A DNA stretch of 64,000 bases from Onchocerca volvulus. Taxonomy: Eukaryota > Nematoda > Chromadorea > Rhabditida > Onchocercidae. Every line of letters begins with the position of its first letter. The stretch's first letter is position 1. Made by a program: the position numbers and the translations under genes. Below, piece after piece: positions 24,793-38,400 of this stretch. A model generated the notes under the pieces. The model was not told where the DNA came from, made no database searches, and saw only the letters and a list, made by a program, of their open reading frames with translations. The stretch lies in NCBI GenBank assembly GCA_000499405.2, contig HG738140.1, positions 11,063,560 to 11,127,559 of the forward strand. Direction: 5' to 3'.

Positions 24793-25097
24793 AAATGAAA
24801 ATAGTGATCATTAATTCTGAAAAGCTAAGAAATATTCCAAGTATAACGGCTTGATGTAATAAGTAATCACATAAAGAATAGTACAGATACAATCAGCTCA
24901 TTTTTGGAAATTCTCTATGGGCTCTTAAAAGAGATTTTAACTTATTTCTATTAAATTACATAGCAGATTCATGAATACTTTTTATAAAAGAAAATTGCAA
25001 AGAAATTGAATGTTGCAACAAATATATATATCTAACAAATCCACAAGTAAAGCATAGTTCTGAGAAGACATAGTATTACGGTAACTTCGCAACTCTA

Positions 25098-28000
25098 TTA
25101 ACAGTGCAGCATCCATGCGTCGTTACCCCATTTTACTTTATCATTATTGGATTTGTCATTTTTCACAACTTCATTACCATTTCCATTCAAAATGAACGAA
25201 TCCAATTCAATATCTATCAAATCCTCTGCTTCCATCCTCGACAAACCATTTACCAAACCAATATGTGGATATTTTCTTTCACCGTTCAAATATTTTTGCC
25301 TCTTTTGTTTTACCAGCCGATTTTGAAAATCTTCCAGATCTTTGTTCCGCACTTCTAGGACTCTGATCCTTTCTAGCAGTTTACGTGCTTCCTCCATTTG
25401 CGCTTCGCATTTGATATCAGCAAGGACTTTTTGTTCGCGTAATTCGCTGTTCTGTTTCATGAGCAAATTGCAACGATTTATTGTTGAGTTGTTTGATAAA
25501 CTATCTAGTTCGGATCTCAACTGATGTAAGGTTTGACGAAAACGGCAGTTTTCCCGATGAAGATTGTTTAGATGGTGGGCGATCTTCTCACGCAATTCGC
25601 TATAATCTTCATCAGTAATGAGAGCCAAAGCACTGTTTATTTCAACTAGCAATTCTTCAACATCTTTTTTACTGACATAGTCTTTGATCATTGATGAAGA
25701 TGGTTGTACGCAAAGGGCCTCACTTCTTGCTGGCCTATATGGATATAGAACTGATGGGACTTCCAAACTGCTATGGACCTGACGATTACTAACGACAGAC
25801 GACAGAGAAAAGTTTCTTGATGTAGCTTTTACGTTCAATTGGGTTTTTGGAATGTTTACTGGTTTCTTTTTGGAATTCTTACACTTCTGAACTTTAACAT
25901 GTTCCTCTCCCATTTTCGATTCTGAAATATTCAAAAGTTACGTATTTGACATACATGATTTTAGAAAATTTGAATTATAAAACTCGCCTTCAAGTTAAAC
26001 TCAAAAAATTTAAATTCAGAGGCTGATTTATATTTCACCTTACTGAAAAAATTTCCATGGTTTCAACTGAACTATATTCCCTTTTAAAAAAGTAATATAT
26101 GAAACACGAGTAACACATACTAGTCAGAATATGGGGAAATAATTTATTAAGACACTTTACATGCATAAATTAAGAATTTGTCAGGTAAACGGAAGTTGAG
26201 AAATGCTCAAATATCGAACAGTGAAACAGAGAGAAAAAAGAGCAAGGAGAAATAAAATAGTTAATTGCATCAGGTTTTTGCTAAGAAAACTTCAAATCAT
26301 GTATTTCCTGCACAATTTCATAAATTAGTATTTTTGTTTTGCACTTCTTGGAAAATTTGTATGCTTCAAGATTTTTCCAATACGTGCTATTTACTTCATG
26401 TTTTGTTGGATAAATGTATAATACATTAATGACGCTTATATGCGAAAAAACCAGTAAACTAGAAAAGCTGCTATAGTTTTCAATAAAATTTAAAATTGTT
26501 CCGATAGTAAAGAATATGTTGTAAGCAAAAAAGTAATTTACTATAAAATCTTCAATTTGAATTCCTAAGTTCCAGTTTCTAGCATTTATGGATTTAAAAA
26601 TTGTGTACTCGCTGATACGCAATAACTTACACTTTTTATAAATACGTGTTTGCTTAAAACTGGATAAAATATTTATGCATAATATGAATGGCATCAATGT
26701 TAAAATTCTAAATCAACTAAAGCCCATTTACTTTAAAATTCGAGTTTTTGTTAATTTTAGGAAGCATTACAATTGAACAAAAAATGGATAGCGATAAGAA
26801 TAAATAGAAAACTAACTTGCTTTGTTCGGTTTTTTCTGTGCTTGGATGTCAGGGCAAATATCTGAAAAACTAAGACGTTTGTTGGGGATACGCTGCCGTT
26901 CAGAATGACGCGGCCTAAATGGCATATCAGATTTGTCATACATTATCTTCGGACTATTTGCAATAATTTTTTCCTCTTCTGAAATCAATGGCAATTTGTC
27001 CACCTTTCTATCTGAATGATCATAAAGCTGCATATTCATTAATGAATTAATTTCTAGAACAAAGTGAAACTTGGAAAGTTTTACTGTCTGCTAAAAGTTT
27101 TCTACGTAGATTTCTTGTACTTCGACAAAAGATATACTGCATTCTTCAATTCCAAAAAAGTTTCTAACCAGCTACTCAAATAAAGCTTCAAAAAGAACTT
27201 TTAAATGTTGACAGAAAAACATGATGATCCTCATCTGGATATAGAATTTAATAAATAGTTTAAGAAAAAACAGAAAATCTAAAAATATGGTGCAAAAGAA
27301 TTCACTCAAAACTCCTGAAATATACGCATTTCTTACTTCTCCTATTTTTTTCCATGTTATCTCTTCTTTTTCCACTTCCTGATCCATTTCCTGATTGCTC
27401 CAAAAAGCCAGGTAGCAAATAGTCAAAACGTGAATTAGGGACACGAATACGAGAGGAATGTCGATTTTTCGAAAGCAAATTATTCAAAGGTTTACTTAAA
27501 ATATGTTTTCTTTCATTTTTCGAGTTCCGAAGAGCTTTGACCTTCTTCGATTCGTTTGAAGTAAATGCTGCTGTTTTTTTCACTGTTTCTAGAAATGGAA
27601 AATATTGCAAAGAATCATTATCATGAACTGAACAACTAGTACTCAGCCAACCAAATCGAACAAACACTATAATTTTCAAAATGCAATCTTTTCTTTTTAT
27701 TAGAAGAAAAAATACAAAATTACAAAATTCAAATGAACTGTCAGCTAGCATACGAAGAAACGTCTGCTCATACGGAAATGCACGTCTAAACACAAGGAAA
27801 AACGCTTATCATAACAACTGATTTCATAAAATTGGTCACACTGATTTTATAACACAACAACAAAGTTCATATTCAATAATCACCAACCATTTGAAACATT
27901 TTTCGAGCAACGCCCAGATTCAAACATTTCTCAAATGGCAAAGAATATTGTTTGCTTGAATTGTGCTGTCTAGCATTCCGATAGTTAAGCCTAGCATCTG

Positions 28001-28413
28001 ATGGGCAATAATATTCGGTGACTTAATATTTTACTTACTTAGAATTCTTGATGTATTCTGTGAAACATTTTCTGAAAATGACGATGTATTCAATTTCTGC
28101 TTCGATCCATTAATCGAAATGAGAGCGCCACAATTTAATCCTACAATAAGTCTATACCTGATAATTCTTCTAAGAATAAAAAACAACTGATTAAGTTTTC
28201 CTAAGCAGCCTAACATCCAGTGCATTCACTTACCTATTCTTTCCACGTCTGCTACTGCAGGAAGTGATTTTTTAACCGTAGATGATGAATGATCCCTAAG
28301 CATATCAAGCAGAATTTTTGGTGGTGTACCCAAACGGGTATTTAAAACACGAATTCGATGTGATTGACGCACTGGTTGTTTGACACTCTCTTCTCGTAAT
28401 TTTTTCACCATCT
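25098..28413 (-). CDS. Unrecognised coiled-coil protein built from symmetric phase 1-1 exons (3' part of gene)
   Basis: Exons in transcript order: 28234-28413, 28039-28140, possibly 27884-27997, 27337-27588, 26817-27011, and the final 25098-25921 ending in TAA. Every junction is phase 1, so each internal exon is a multiple of three (180, 102, 114, 252, 195 bp). Three of them carry a similar basic motif: SHRIRVLNTRL, SSRIRVPNSRF and SERQRIPNKRL. TVKK also recurs (STVKKSLP, TVKKTAAF). The last exon encodes a basic, serine-rich start, PYRPARSEA (compare PFRPRHSER one exon earlier), and then about 130 residues of predicted coiled coil (for example HHLNNLHRENCRFRQTLHQL), ending in an acidic segment. 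There is no signal peptide or membrane segment. The architecture suggests a nuclear or cytoskeletal scaffold, but I cannot name a family. The 5' end is not fixed; candidate upstream exons are listed separately. The last exon alone also has an ATG at 25913 just after an acceptor and could be translated independently. Confidence 0.5.
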
Positions 28414-29798
28414 CTACAAATGAGAAAAGAATACAGCATTTTCAAAACAACAGAACGATAATCATAAACGGCAATATCAAATTTGAACTCATTTTCTGTA
28501 ATTAAGAGGTTGAAAAATGATACCCTTTTATAATTAAGTAGAAATTAATTACCTTTAAACCAATAAAGGGAAGATCTACAAGAATAGTTCCCAAAAAAGA
28601 AGAACGAAAGATAAAAAGCAAACATTTTTTTTCACAAACGAAAGATAAATGTTGAGAGTTTTCACGGAAAGAATCACATAGTCGATGACTGACATCCATG
28701 AAATAATTTATTGAAGACGTTTGGCGAATCTGTACAATCTTAATGATATGATGCATTTATCTCAAGAGAGTATGAAAATCTCAGAAATATAGAAAATTTT
28801 ACAGAAATTCTGGAAACTTCGGAAATTACAATAAGAACAACGGAAGGTTGGAAGTGAATACATAACAAATTCTTTGATAAGATTTTCCGGAAAACAGTAT
28901 TGCAAAACATTAGGTCCGAACATTTATAAACTTGATTCCTACTTATTCTTGAGAACTTCACTTATCTTTCCTTCCCTTTCTCTAATCAAAATTAAAGCAA
29001 TATTATTGAACTTTAATGTTTTCTTGCTCTTGAATTCTAAAATGTCCTTTATATGTTTGATTTACTTTTTTCGTATAATGTTTTTCTTTTTCTAAAATAC
29101 GAATTACGAACATAAGCTATTGAAAAGATTAAATCTGAAAAGAAAGGATTATGCTTATACAACTACAAATCAGCATCTTTGACATTTCATCCTTGTTAAG
29201 GAGTGTTTCTTAATTCTAAAATATCTCTTAGATGGTGCTAACTATTTCAAACCTTTTTCCAAAGGTAAATTTCAGATTTCATCCTTGTGTGGGTGTTCAG
29301 AAAATCTCATGGATACTTCGTATTAAATCTGCGGTCTAGATTGAGCTATCAAATCTTTCAAATTATACCGGACAATCTATTTCATGCTTCAAGAATCACT
29401 TTGATTATAACCTTCAAAGCATAAATTTTACATCGACTAAATGTGATTACTAATTCTTGTAAATTTATATCATGTTGTTTTTGTCAAATGCTAATTTTCA
29501 TAGAAAATTATTAGCATCTTCCTATGACAAATAATCTTTGTGAATGTGATATGCTGGCGAATGATTCCATCTCTATCCTTCCCTTTTTTTAAAACTAATT
29601 TGCTCAGTGAAATAAATATGACCTTAAACTTATCAAGCGTGTTTTACGTTACAACGCTTAACTTACAACATAATGCAGTATAGATGGGTTCCTTAAAGAG
29701 TAAGCAGACAACATGAACATTCTGATCATTAAGACTGAAAGAGCAACTGAAATTTACTAATCCATCTAAAATGAAAAGCAAATGTCGTAACTCAAAAC

Positions 29799-30357
29799 TT
29801 ATGCTCATCTCCCCAGTCATTGGAACTCCCGTCTTCCTCCATTCCCAACCATGTAACTCGAAACTTGGCACGATTATTACACGGTCCCAACTTGAAACAG
29901 ACGTTCCTAATGTAAAAGATAAGTTATTTCGACATTAAGGACACAACTTCGGGAATTTCCATCAAAGTTGAAAGACAATTGTAGTAGTATTCATTTGGCA
30001 GTTCGCATTCGATCATATTTTAACGACTGCATGTGTAACTCTTTGTGTTTTGAATGTTTTTCCCCAATAGGTACTCTTGCTTCGATTAATAGTGTGCAAT
30101 TAAAGGAAAAATATAAAAATTGGCTCCTGTACAGTGCATGAGAAGATGGAGAAAAAGTGTTACATTACATCCAAGAAACTACTCGCAAGCCAGTTTTCTT
30201 CATAATAACTATCACCCCCAATTTCCTGTTGTCTTCTGTTTCATATTATCATTGGACTAGCTCATGCTTACCTGAAGACCACCCATCATGATCTGTGGAA
30301 AAATTAGTGAAAGATTTTCAGTCTGAGGTAAGTCATCTACGAATCGTTTCGGAATTT
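29799..30357 (-). CDS. Candidate upstream exons of the coiled-coil gene
   Basis: Two stretches have exon-like properties. 29799-29906 (acceptor ACATTAG, donor GTTTTG) is open in the same phase 1-1 register, is 108 bp long, and encodes SSWDRVIIVPSFELHGWEW, loosely like the SSRIRVPNSRF motif downstream. The second begins at 30357 after a strong acceptor (GTTGTTATAG) and encodes KIPKRFVDDLPQTENLSL. It could end at 30283 (phase 1, weak donor GTGGTC) or at 30272 (strong donor CAG|GTAAGC, but phase 0, which would not fit the next exon). No initiating exon was found before the nst-1 gene. Confidence 0.35.
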
Positions 30358-31012
30358 CTATAACAACAAAAATCAAATCGGATCAATTCTACTGAATCGA
30401 AATAAAACTGGAAGGATTTTAATCAAGTGCTTTACCAACGTTATATATATCCACTTTGGATGACCATAAGTTGATGTCAAATCTTCTTATCCCACAATAT
30501 TAGCGCTCTGTATCTTGTCTCTCTAATGGTATTGTCGACATTTACTGTATTCATTAGGCTCAACAGGCTGTTTTGATTGAGATTGCAAATCTTTATTTGG
30601 TCAAGCATCCGTATTTCAGCAATAAATGATAATTCCGAAACTTTTTTCACTGTAGGCTTTTCAAGTCGAGCATCCATGAAGTAAGAAGAGTATTTCAAAA
30701 ATAGAACGATTCTGTTATATTCGAATTACGAGTAAAGTTCTCATCCCTTATAAGAGAAAAATAGATTTGAGCCAAAAACATAATTGCGACATTAATGTTA
30801 TAAAAACGATAGAGAGCAACATATTTCCTGCATGAATGTGAAGTTATTTTCAAAGGAATTTATCCATAAAAAAGGAAACGGCGTATAGAACTGAAACGGA
30901 CTTTTAAATTTTTTTTTTTCAAATATATGTAGAAAAAACAGTAATCATTGAAGTCTGTTTCATTTAATGAAATATTCAACGAAAACAACAACTGAATTAA
31001 ACAAAGTCGAAC

Positions 31013-34000
31013 TTATTCCCCGTTCATTATATCAAAATCATAGTTTTCTTGCTTGTCGATGAGTGATGTCGATGTCATTGAATTAATTATTTCCTCAGTA
31101 CGTCTCTCTAAAAAAAAAAAAAGAAGCAATTTTCAGTTTTATTTAAGATTTGATGAAAGACATTAAAAATTTGTGAATAAGAAACGAACCACTTCTTACT
31201 ACCTCTTCTACTACTATAAAGAACTTACGGAATTTCTTGTTTTTCTTTTTGTGTTTTTTCACTGCTAACTTAATCGCTCGATTTATCTGCGAGTTCCCAT
31301 CGATAGTAAAGGAATCTGGGAAACTACTTCCACTCGTCACTACATCATCTCCTGTGTTTTTCTGAAATTAGAAAGCAGTGATATCTTTAGCCGATCAAAA
31401 TTCTGAAATCCGTAACGATAAGAAAGAGACAAATCCACACATAGTTACATTCTGCTATCTCCAAGAATGTCGAAATTTCAATATATAACTTTGTACAAAT
31501 ATCAAGTTTTCTAATCAAGAGTTGTTAAAAAAGAAGACTTCGCAACTATTAAAAGTTGTGAAACTTGAAATGATATAAATTTACTTTTTCTTCATGGTAA
31601 ATGATGGTCTCTCCTGAAATGTTTTCAACTTCCATTCGCATTTCATCATCGTTTCTTTTTCCCTTTTCTGCTGAATCTGCTGCCAGATCATATTTCATTC
31701 CTACTTTCATCGCACTGCTAGTTGGTAGCCCTCAATTTAAGAAACGTTTCCACAACATGCTTGAATTAATCGATTTATATGAAGACAATAAGGATAATTT
31801 ATATGAGGTTATATGAAGATAAATAAATGCTTTAGCGCTGTAGTCAGAAGTCTACCTTCCACCAAAACTTTTTGCTCATTGTCCAATTCATCCAAATCAA
31901 ATTCTTTCGACATTTCATTTAAAAGTTCTGCGGAACATAAATTAGAATTAGTGTCCATTATAGCCTCTGGCGGTTCCGTAAAATACCGCAACTTTCCGCA
32001 ATTCCAATCGATCAGTACCTGAAGATATGCAAACATAAATTTTTAAAGTCTTTCTCAAGCAAATAACCGCCACAGTTTCAGTATTCAAAAACTAAAAATT
32101 CGAATTTTAAGATCACATTTTAATTCAAGCTTTAAAACGAGCCTTTCGAGCTGCAGCATTCAAATCGGGACGGCCACCTTTCTTCAGCCGACCCCCTTTC
32201 CGAGCAATGTACGTTAGAAATTCATCACAAGTTTTGAATTCTGGTATTTTGTAGTGAAGAATTAACTGCAAATAAGACATGATTCTTTCAAAATAGATTA
32301 AGTTTCTAACATTACGAAATTTTGCCCTTACTATCTCCACATTTTAAGAGAATAAAGAGTTCCCGTCTATAAAAAAAATATCGCAGGACTAACACTATCT
32401 TGAGAACATCGCCTCAAAATAGCTTGTACTGCAGCAGCGGGATCAGCTAAACTTTCTACTCGTATTGCATTTTTCAAAGCGATTTCACTGTTGTCCAAAC
32501 GCCCTTTTGGCTCTAATATTACACCGGGAGAATCCAATAATCGGATGTGCTTATCCAAATGTACTTCTTGTACTTGTCTGCAAATATATTTTGAAAAAGT
32601 AGTAATCAAAACATGTTCATACATACGGCTTATGATAGTAATTCTAAGTACGCAACAAAAACATAAGATAAATATTACTTTATACAGTGCTTAAAAAAAA
32701 CATAAATTTTGTTTCGTTTTACACAAAGTAACCAGGATACTTTTCATTATTAAACATTGGATAAAATAATGTTTATTATATAACCAAGTACCTCGTAATT
32801 CCTGGTATAGCACCAACGTCACAAACTCGCTTCCTTTTTAAACTGTTGATAAAACTACTTTTACCGACGTTGGGATAACCTAAACGAATCATATTAATAC
32901 TGATTTTAATGACAGAAACTATTTAAGCACTTTTATGCATCTAAAATCAATTTTTAAGTTGGTCAAATGTTACAAATCATTTTAGAGACCAAATATTTGG
33001 ACCCGATAATGAAACAATAGTCTCTGAATTTCGATTTGAACTATGTTAAAGGATCCACCGTTTCAGTGGCTGTTTCTCCGCTTGCATGTTTATATGTCAT
33101 TAAATATACATGAAAAAGCACCGAAAAACTTATTAATGTTCTGCAACGAAGATAAAATATCCTAGGTATTCCGAGTTTATTCAAACATAGTCTTTAATTT
33201 CTCAATCGAGATCAAGAGAAAAGCATACTGCACATAGCACTAATTTTTCGTAAGTGTTCCCAATACTAGCTGTTAAAGTCAAAAATGTGAAAAGGCCTTT
33301 ACAAATTAAACTACGTCATTTATCAACAAAATATAGTCAATTATATATATAAGTACTCACCTACTACTCCCACTCGAATCGATGTCTTAATGTCCTTGCT
33401 TCTGCAATAATTTAGCAAAAGTTTCATCACAAGATCTGCGCCAACACATTTTGAAGTTGAAAAATGCAAATTTGATGAACTGAAGCGTCCCTTAAAAAAA
33501 TGGTTTTCTGGAAAAAATGATCTAGATGCAGATCAGTTTCTATCTTCTTACAATCAAATATTAACTTGGAGTTAAATTTAGCTGTATTTCCTTCTGGACC
33601 AAAAAAACTCGATCTTTTAGGCAGAAAATTACCAAATTACGATTCTGTTCTTGGGTTGAAGCTTTGAAAGCTATAGTTGGTGATTGCCGGCGCAAATACA
33701 TAAGCCATTTCTTCACATTTTCTTTCGGTACAAGGTCAATTTTATTTAGCAGCAAAACAAGTCGCTTTCCTGCGTTTAAAACACTTTCTTCGACATTTCT
33801 ATTTCTACTTCCTAATGGATCTCGGGCATCAAGCACCTGAAAACATATGTCGATTTTCCAAGATCCATAATTTTCATAGATTATTTTGTGGTATTTTCCA
33901 AAGTTAAATATCAATCTATTTGCCCATTCAAACACATTTACTTTTAGTGGTTCCACGACTCAATGCTACCGTAATTGTTGTAATTGTAAAAAAAAAAAAA

Positions 34001-34993
34001 AACTCACAGTGTCAAACAGTTCATGCAACCTATTAATTATTAAACTGCTCATGATTTAGAATATCTCAACATGTCTTTCTTTTCTTATTTCCTCAACTTA
34101 TACATTGTGCACTGTTTCACATTACACACTCCATCAACATGACAGACCTCAATAATAATGTCTGCGGATTCAACAGTTTTCCGAACTTCATTAGCATATT
34201 GTTTCTGTTTTTTCTCCTGAACTTCTTCCAGATTTTCTAAAGTTTGGTTTTCGAAACGGTCTGATATTTCTTTTACCTTCAAAATGCAAAATTTCAATAT
34301 GAAAGAAACCTACCATAAATTCAGAAGGTCATGCTTTCATCTGCATGACAAAAAATACAGCCCTATAGAGATATAAATTGAAGTGAATACTAATTTTAAA
34401 AAAATTTCATCTTTTTATTCTTGTAGAGTTGAAATCGACAACAGTATCTGTACTCTAACTTTTCGATAACTGCTTTACTTCATGGTCTGTTCTTCCGATC
34501 TTGAATAAAGGAAAATCTTAAGGGATGGGATCTACTTGAAAAATGCATGCAAAGAAACCTGTTCTGAAGCCTTCAAAGCTAGTGTCTGCAAGTCATCAGA
34601 GATGTATTTGCGTTTTGTGCCAACTTTTATAACATCGGGGCACTTCTGCTTCATGGTTTTCTTCTTACATTTCTCATCCTCAATACGCTCTCGCTCCTTT
34701 TCTGCTTGCAGCAATATTTCTTCTTTGAATGGACACTTGTTTGGCACGTTTATTGGCTTGTTTTTAGCTTTCCATACTTTTGACTCTAAACATATTTATA
34801 GACGCCAATAATAACAATGCCTCTGAACATTTATAGGAGCCAATACTTTCGGAAATTAAAAAATCTGCCAGAAAAAACTACTGAACAGAGTGACAATCAT
34901 CTTAATCTATAAAATTCCATAAAAAAATGGCAAGTGACATAAGCGAATTTATCATCAGAAATGCAAAGTGACTCATTGATTTTTCTGGAATTT

Positions 34994-35091
<98 letters not shown>

Positions 35092-35366
35092 TGGAAAGCA
35101 CAGTAAATTTGACATTCGAATCTTGAAAAAAAAAAATTCTGGAAATGAAAGAAAGCAGAAATATTACTGTCTTTTTTCGCCTCTTTCTTAAGTTTCCTGT
35201 TATGTTCCTTGACTTTCTTTGCTATTTTATAACGTTTCGCACATGTTTGTCGCTTACTTGGTTTTTCTATAAAGAGAGAGAGAAAGAAGGCATGTAAACG
35301 AGTGCCAAATATATAGAGAAGAATTTGAAGAAACTGGAAATACTTACTTAAGCAATATTTGGCCAT
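31013..35366 (-). CDS. nst-1: Nucleostemin-family nucleolar GTPase (GNL3/GNL3L homologue)
   Basis: Circularly permuted GTPase needed for pre-ribosome maturation and growth. Thirteen exons in transcript order: 35348-35366, 35168-35266, 34559-34785, 34148-34276, 33641-33836, 33361-33507, 32792-32879, 32394-32577, 32143-32265, 31856-32018, 31585-31730, 31229-31361, 31013-31107. Phases agree throughout and give 582 residues, like human GNL3L. The basic nucleolar N-terminus ([18 protein letters not shown]) is typical of the family. G motifs appear in permuted order: LDARDP (about 160), NKIDLVP (about 189), GYPNVGKSS (about 273) and DSPG (about 317). [12 protein letters not shown] and [18 protein letters not shown] match the conserved region after the GTPase. 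The tail is lysine-rich and ends YDFDIMNGE. The intron between 32143 and 32018 begins with GC. The start codon lies 51 bp after an acceptor-like TTTCTTTCAG, probably a spliced-leader site. Confidence 0.94.
34993..35088. repeat. (TA)n microsatellite in the nst-1 intron
   Basis: Almost pure alternating TA for about 95 bp within the intron between exons 2 and 3 of nst-1. It creates spurious Tyr-Ile open frames on both strands. Such tracts are length-polymorphic and prone to assembly error. Confidence 0.95.
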
Positions 35367-35417
35367 GAAACGCAATTTTATATAACTCGAAATATGTCTC
35401 CAGGAAAAACTGAGCGT

Positions 35418-35430
35418 CTGAAAGAAAAAA
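35418..35430 (-). promoter_or_regulatory. Probable spliced-leader acceptor of nst-1
   Basis: On the minus strand TTTTTTCTTTCAG precedes the nst-1 start codon by 51 bp, with no coding exon upstream that can be joined. Confidence 0.45.
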
Positions 35431-38400
35431 TAAAACATCAATTATCCAAAAATTTGAAGTCATGAACAATTAAGATCATCAGCACCTCCGTATTCCGTCC
35501 CCTTTCGAAAGATAGCTTCCTAACTCCGATTTATCGCAGTCCTTTGTGCAACAATCTCATCCACTAGAAAGAATGTGATTTATTGCTGCAATTATACCAT
35601 CATTAAGAAATACAAACTAAGTTGGGAGTGGTCTCCGCAAGCTTAGATTTCTCGAACTGCTCGAATTATCAATTGCTTACAGGCAAAATATCGATTTATT
35701 TTCCGAAATTATATTTCTTGCTGATCATTCATCTTTGCGCACGCATACGAACAGATAGGATCTCCTTGCATGCAAGTGCAAGCTACAGATAAGCCTCGAA
35801 AGAGGCTATGCCTGCGTTCCTTTCAATTGTATTCTAATAAGTTTGTGTTGAGAAGCATCGATCCTTATAATTACTTTAAATACAGAAATTTATCAAAATC
35901 TAACTTTCTGCTGAAAACATGCTGCTTTCTCTTCATCTTGATGTACAGTACTTTTTTTATCCAAGGCATTTTTTCCAAACCAGACGTCGCCATCTTCCGT
36001 TGAGGAATGACTTCTGGGCCAGTTATCTTTAATTATTTCAAATGTATCGTTTATTCAATCGATGGAAAGTATGAAATATAAGGGGTTTTTTCAATTAAAA
36101 TTTTTATTGATTTCTTACACATTGACATAATTTCAAATATTTTGACTAGGTAGATGATTTGCTTTCGGATTCCTGCAGTAAATTTTTTTAAAAGTGATTT
36201 TAAACTAAAGAAAAAATTCGAAATGATAAGTCAAATAAACTAACATCATGGAACGCCGATGTGACATCTGGTTTATTCGCAAGTATTGAAGAATATTTTA
36301 TAAATAATGTGACAAACTAAGTATATATTAAAAAGCCAACAAATAATAATATGCTGGGGAATCGTTCAAAAAAAACTGCTATTCCTTAAAAGATCTCCGA
36401 AGGGCCTTATTTTAAAGAAAAAGAGATAGCTACTTTCTAAATTTGATTCAAGCGTAAATTTGAAAGTGCACTCATAATTCCTAAGTCATTTTTTCCAATG
36501 TGTTATTGCAAAAAATTAAGATTATATCTGAAATTGTGAAATTGCTTGGAGATAGGAAGAGATGTAGGATAATAAAGGATTCGTGTTTCGTTATAGGATT
36601 AGCACTCTTGCTAACAAGATTATAGTCGAATTAACATTCTGAAATTTGTCTGTATTTAATGGAATGACTTCAAGTACAACAATCATCCCATTAAAGTACT
36701 AATTATTCGAAATTAGTGGGAAGAACAAAATTGATTTTCTTTAATTAAATATATCCAAATATTTAATTCTTGACCATTTAATTGGATATCGCTATAAATA
36801 AAATACATTTGTGTTTAATTTTCATCTATTTAGCGGAATTTTTTAAATATATTTAATTGAGAATTCCTGCTTACTGTGTTCAAGTTTATATTCTTAAGTT
36901 GGCATGCAAGTATGCATGCAAACATGCAATTTAAGAGTGTAAGCTTGAATATAGTAAGCATGAATTCTCAAATAAGTATAATTAAGCAGAAAAAAATTAC
37001 TAAATTTTAAATTAATTATCTGAAACTTTGTGTTTTATCGCAACTTCTGAAAAATTGATTGCGTACTCAAAAATACTGCTCATCAATCTAGTCATTACTG
37101 TTATTGTTAGAAGGTGAACAGAATGCATTCTAACTGGTTGTTTTAATTAGTACTTTTTTTTTTTTTTTTTTGACAATACAGTAAGCAAAAAAAAAAAAAA
37201 AATGTACATTCAATCAACTGTGAAATACGGAACATCAAACTTTCACAAACAATAACCAGTTAAAACAAGTTAGTAAATTTTGAGTAATTAAAACGGCTGA
37301 TCAAGAAACACTTGAGTAAACTGAAGATGAATGGATACTGTTCTTGATTTATGTTTTTGGATAACGAAAGGACGGGAGAACTTTCAGCAGAGTATATTTT
37401 CATGTAGCGCATCATGTCATGTTGTCCTCTGCACTGATAAACCCAACAATGTGAATCTTTCACGGATATCGAAGAATGCAATCGTAATGCTTTAAGAAGA
37501 ATTTTTATAAAAGTGGAGGGAACAACAATTCAAAGATGAGAAGTTTATTTCATTAGCTGTCGATGATACATTCCATCTGTCTATTGCTGGAGCTATTATT
37601 TCAAATCAGCGGAATATTTTAAGAAAGAAATCTACTGGCAAAGCTTTTCATGTGATGAATGCACTGTTCGGATAAGTTACCTTTCGCTTTCATCAATTAA
37701 ATGAGAATTTTTTATGACTTGAATTCATTAACAGTGTAAGCGTTGATGAATAACGATGCTTTTTTCGATGAATGAATGTTCTGCGAAAAGTGTAATATAA
37801 TATTTAGCTCAGCAATTCGCTGTCTCGTGGTGTAAATGTTGGGAGACGATCGTCATCGATGCTTTAAAGCCTACAGTATACATATATTTTTTTAATCAAA
37901 AATGTTGTTTTGGTTTGTTTCATTCGTGCTGTATATATATTTGATTAATAATGCAAGATGCATTGTTGTTCAAAATTTTTATTTCAATTAAACTTCAATT
38001 TTTCACGTATCATTCCAAATATGAGTCAAGTTATGAAAAGTTCACATTTCTGGAAATTAATATATAAAAAGAGAGGAGAGTGTGTAACTGTATCATATAC
38101 AATATTTACAGAATTGAGAACTTTTCAAATTTGCCTGTTAATTTCAGTCAGACAATGAAATTCTAAAATTAGCATTATAAATGAGCAAATCTTAGGAAGT
38201 CTAGAAATTTGAACGATTTTAGATAAGCTATGACAACTGCTCGATGTAAATGATGTGTGGCTTTCCTAGTGAGTAGCAGAAAGTTGGTTGTTTGGGGAAG
38301 AAAAAGAAGAAGGGAAAATCATTTGTCACTTGTAGAAGATACATTTCTATTTGAACAGGCCTTCCAATCATTCAATTTGTAACTAATTTATTTCTAATCT

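Noticed and set aside
34902..35441. Long Tyr-Ile open frames on both strands across the TA tract
   Set aside because: They are produced by the (TA)n repeat inside an nst-1 intron; the real nst-1 exons 1 and 2 flank them in defined phases.
35770..36003. 77-codon plus-strand frame upstream of nst-1
   Set aside because: No signal, homology or splice partner; probably chance.
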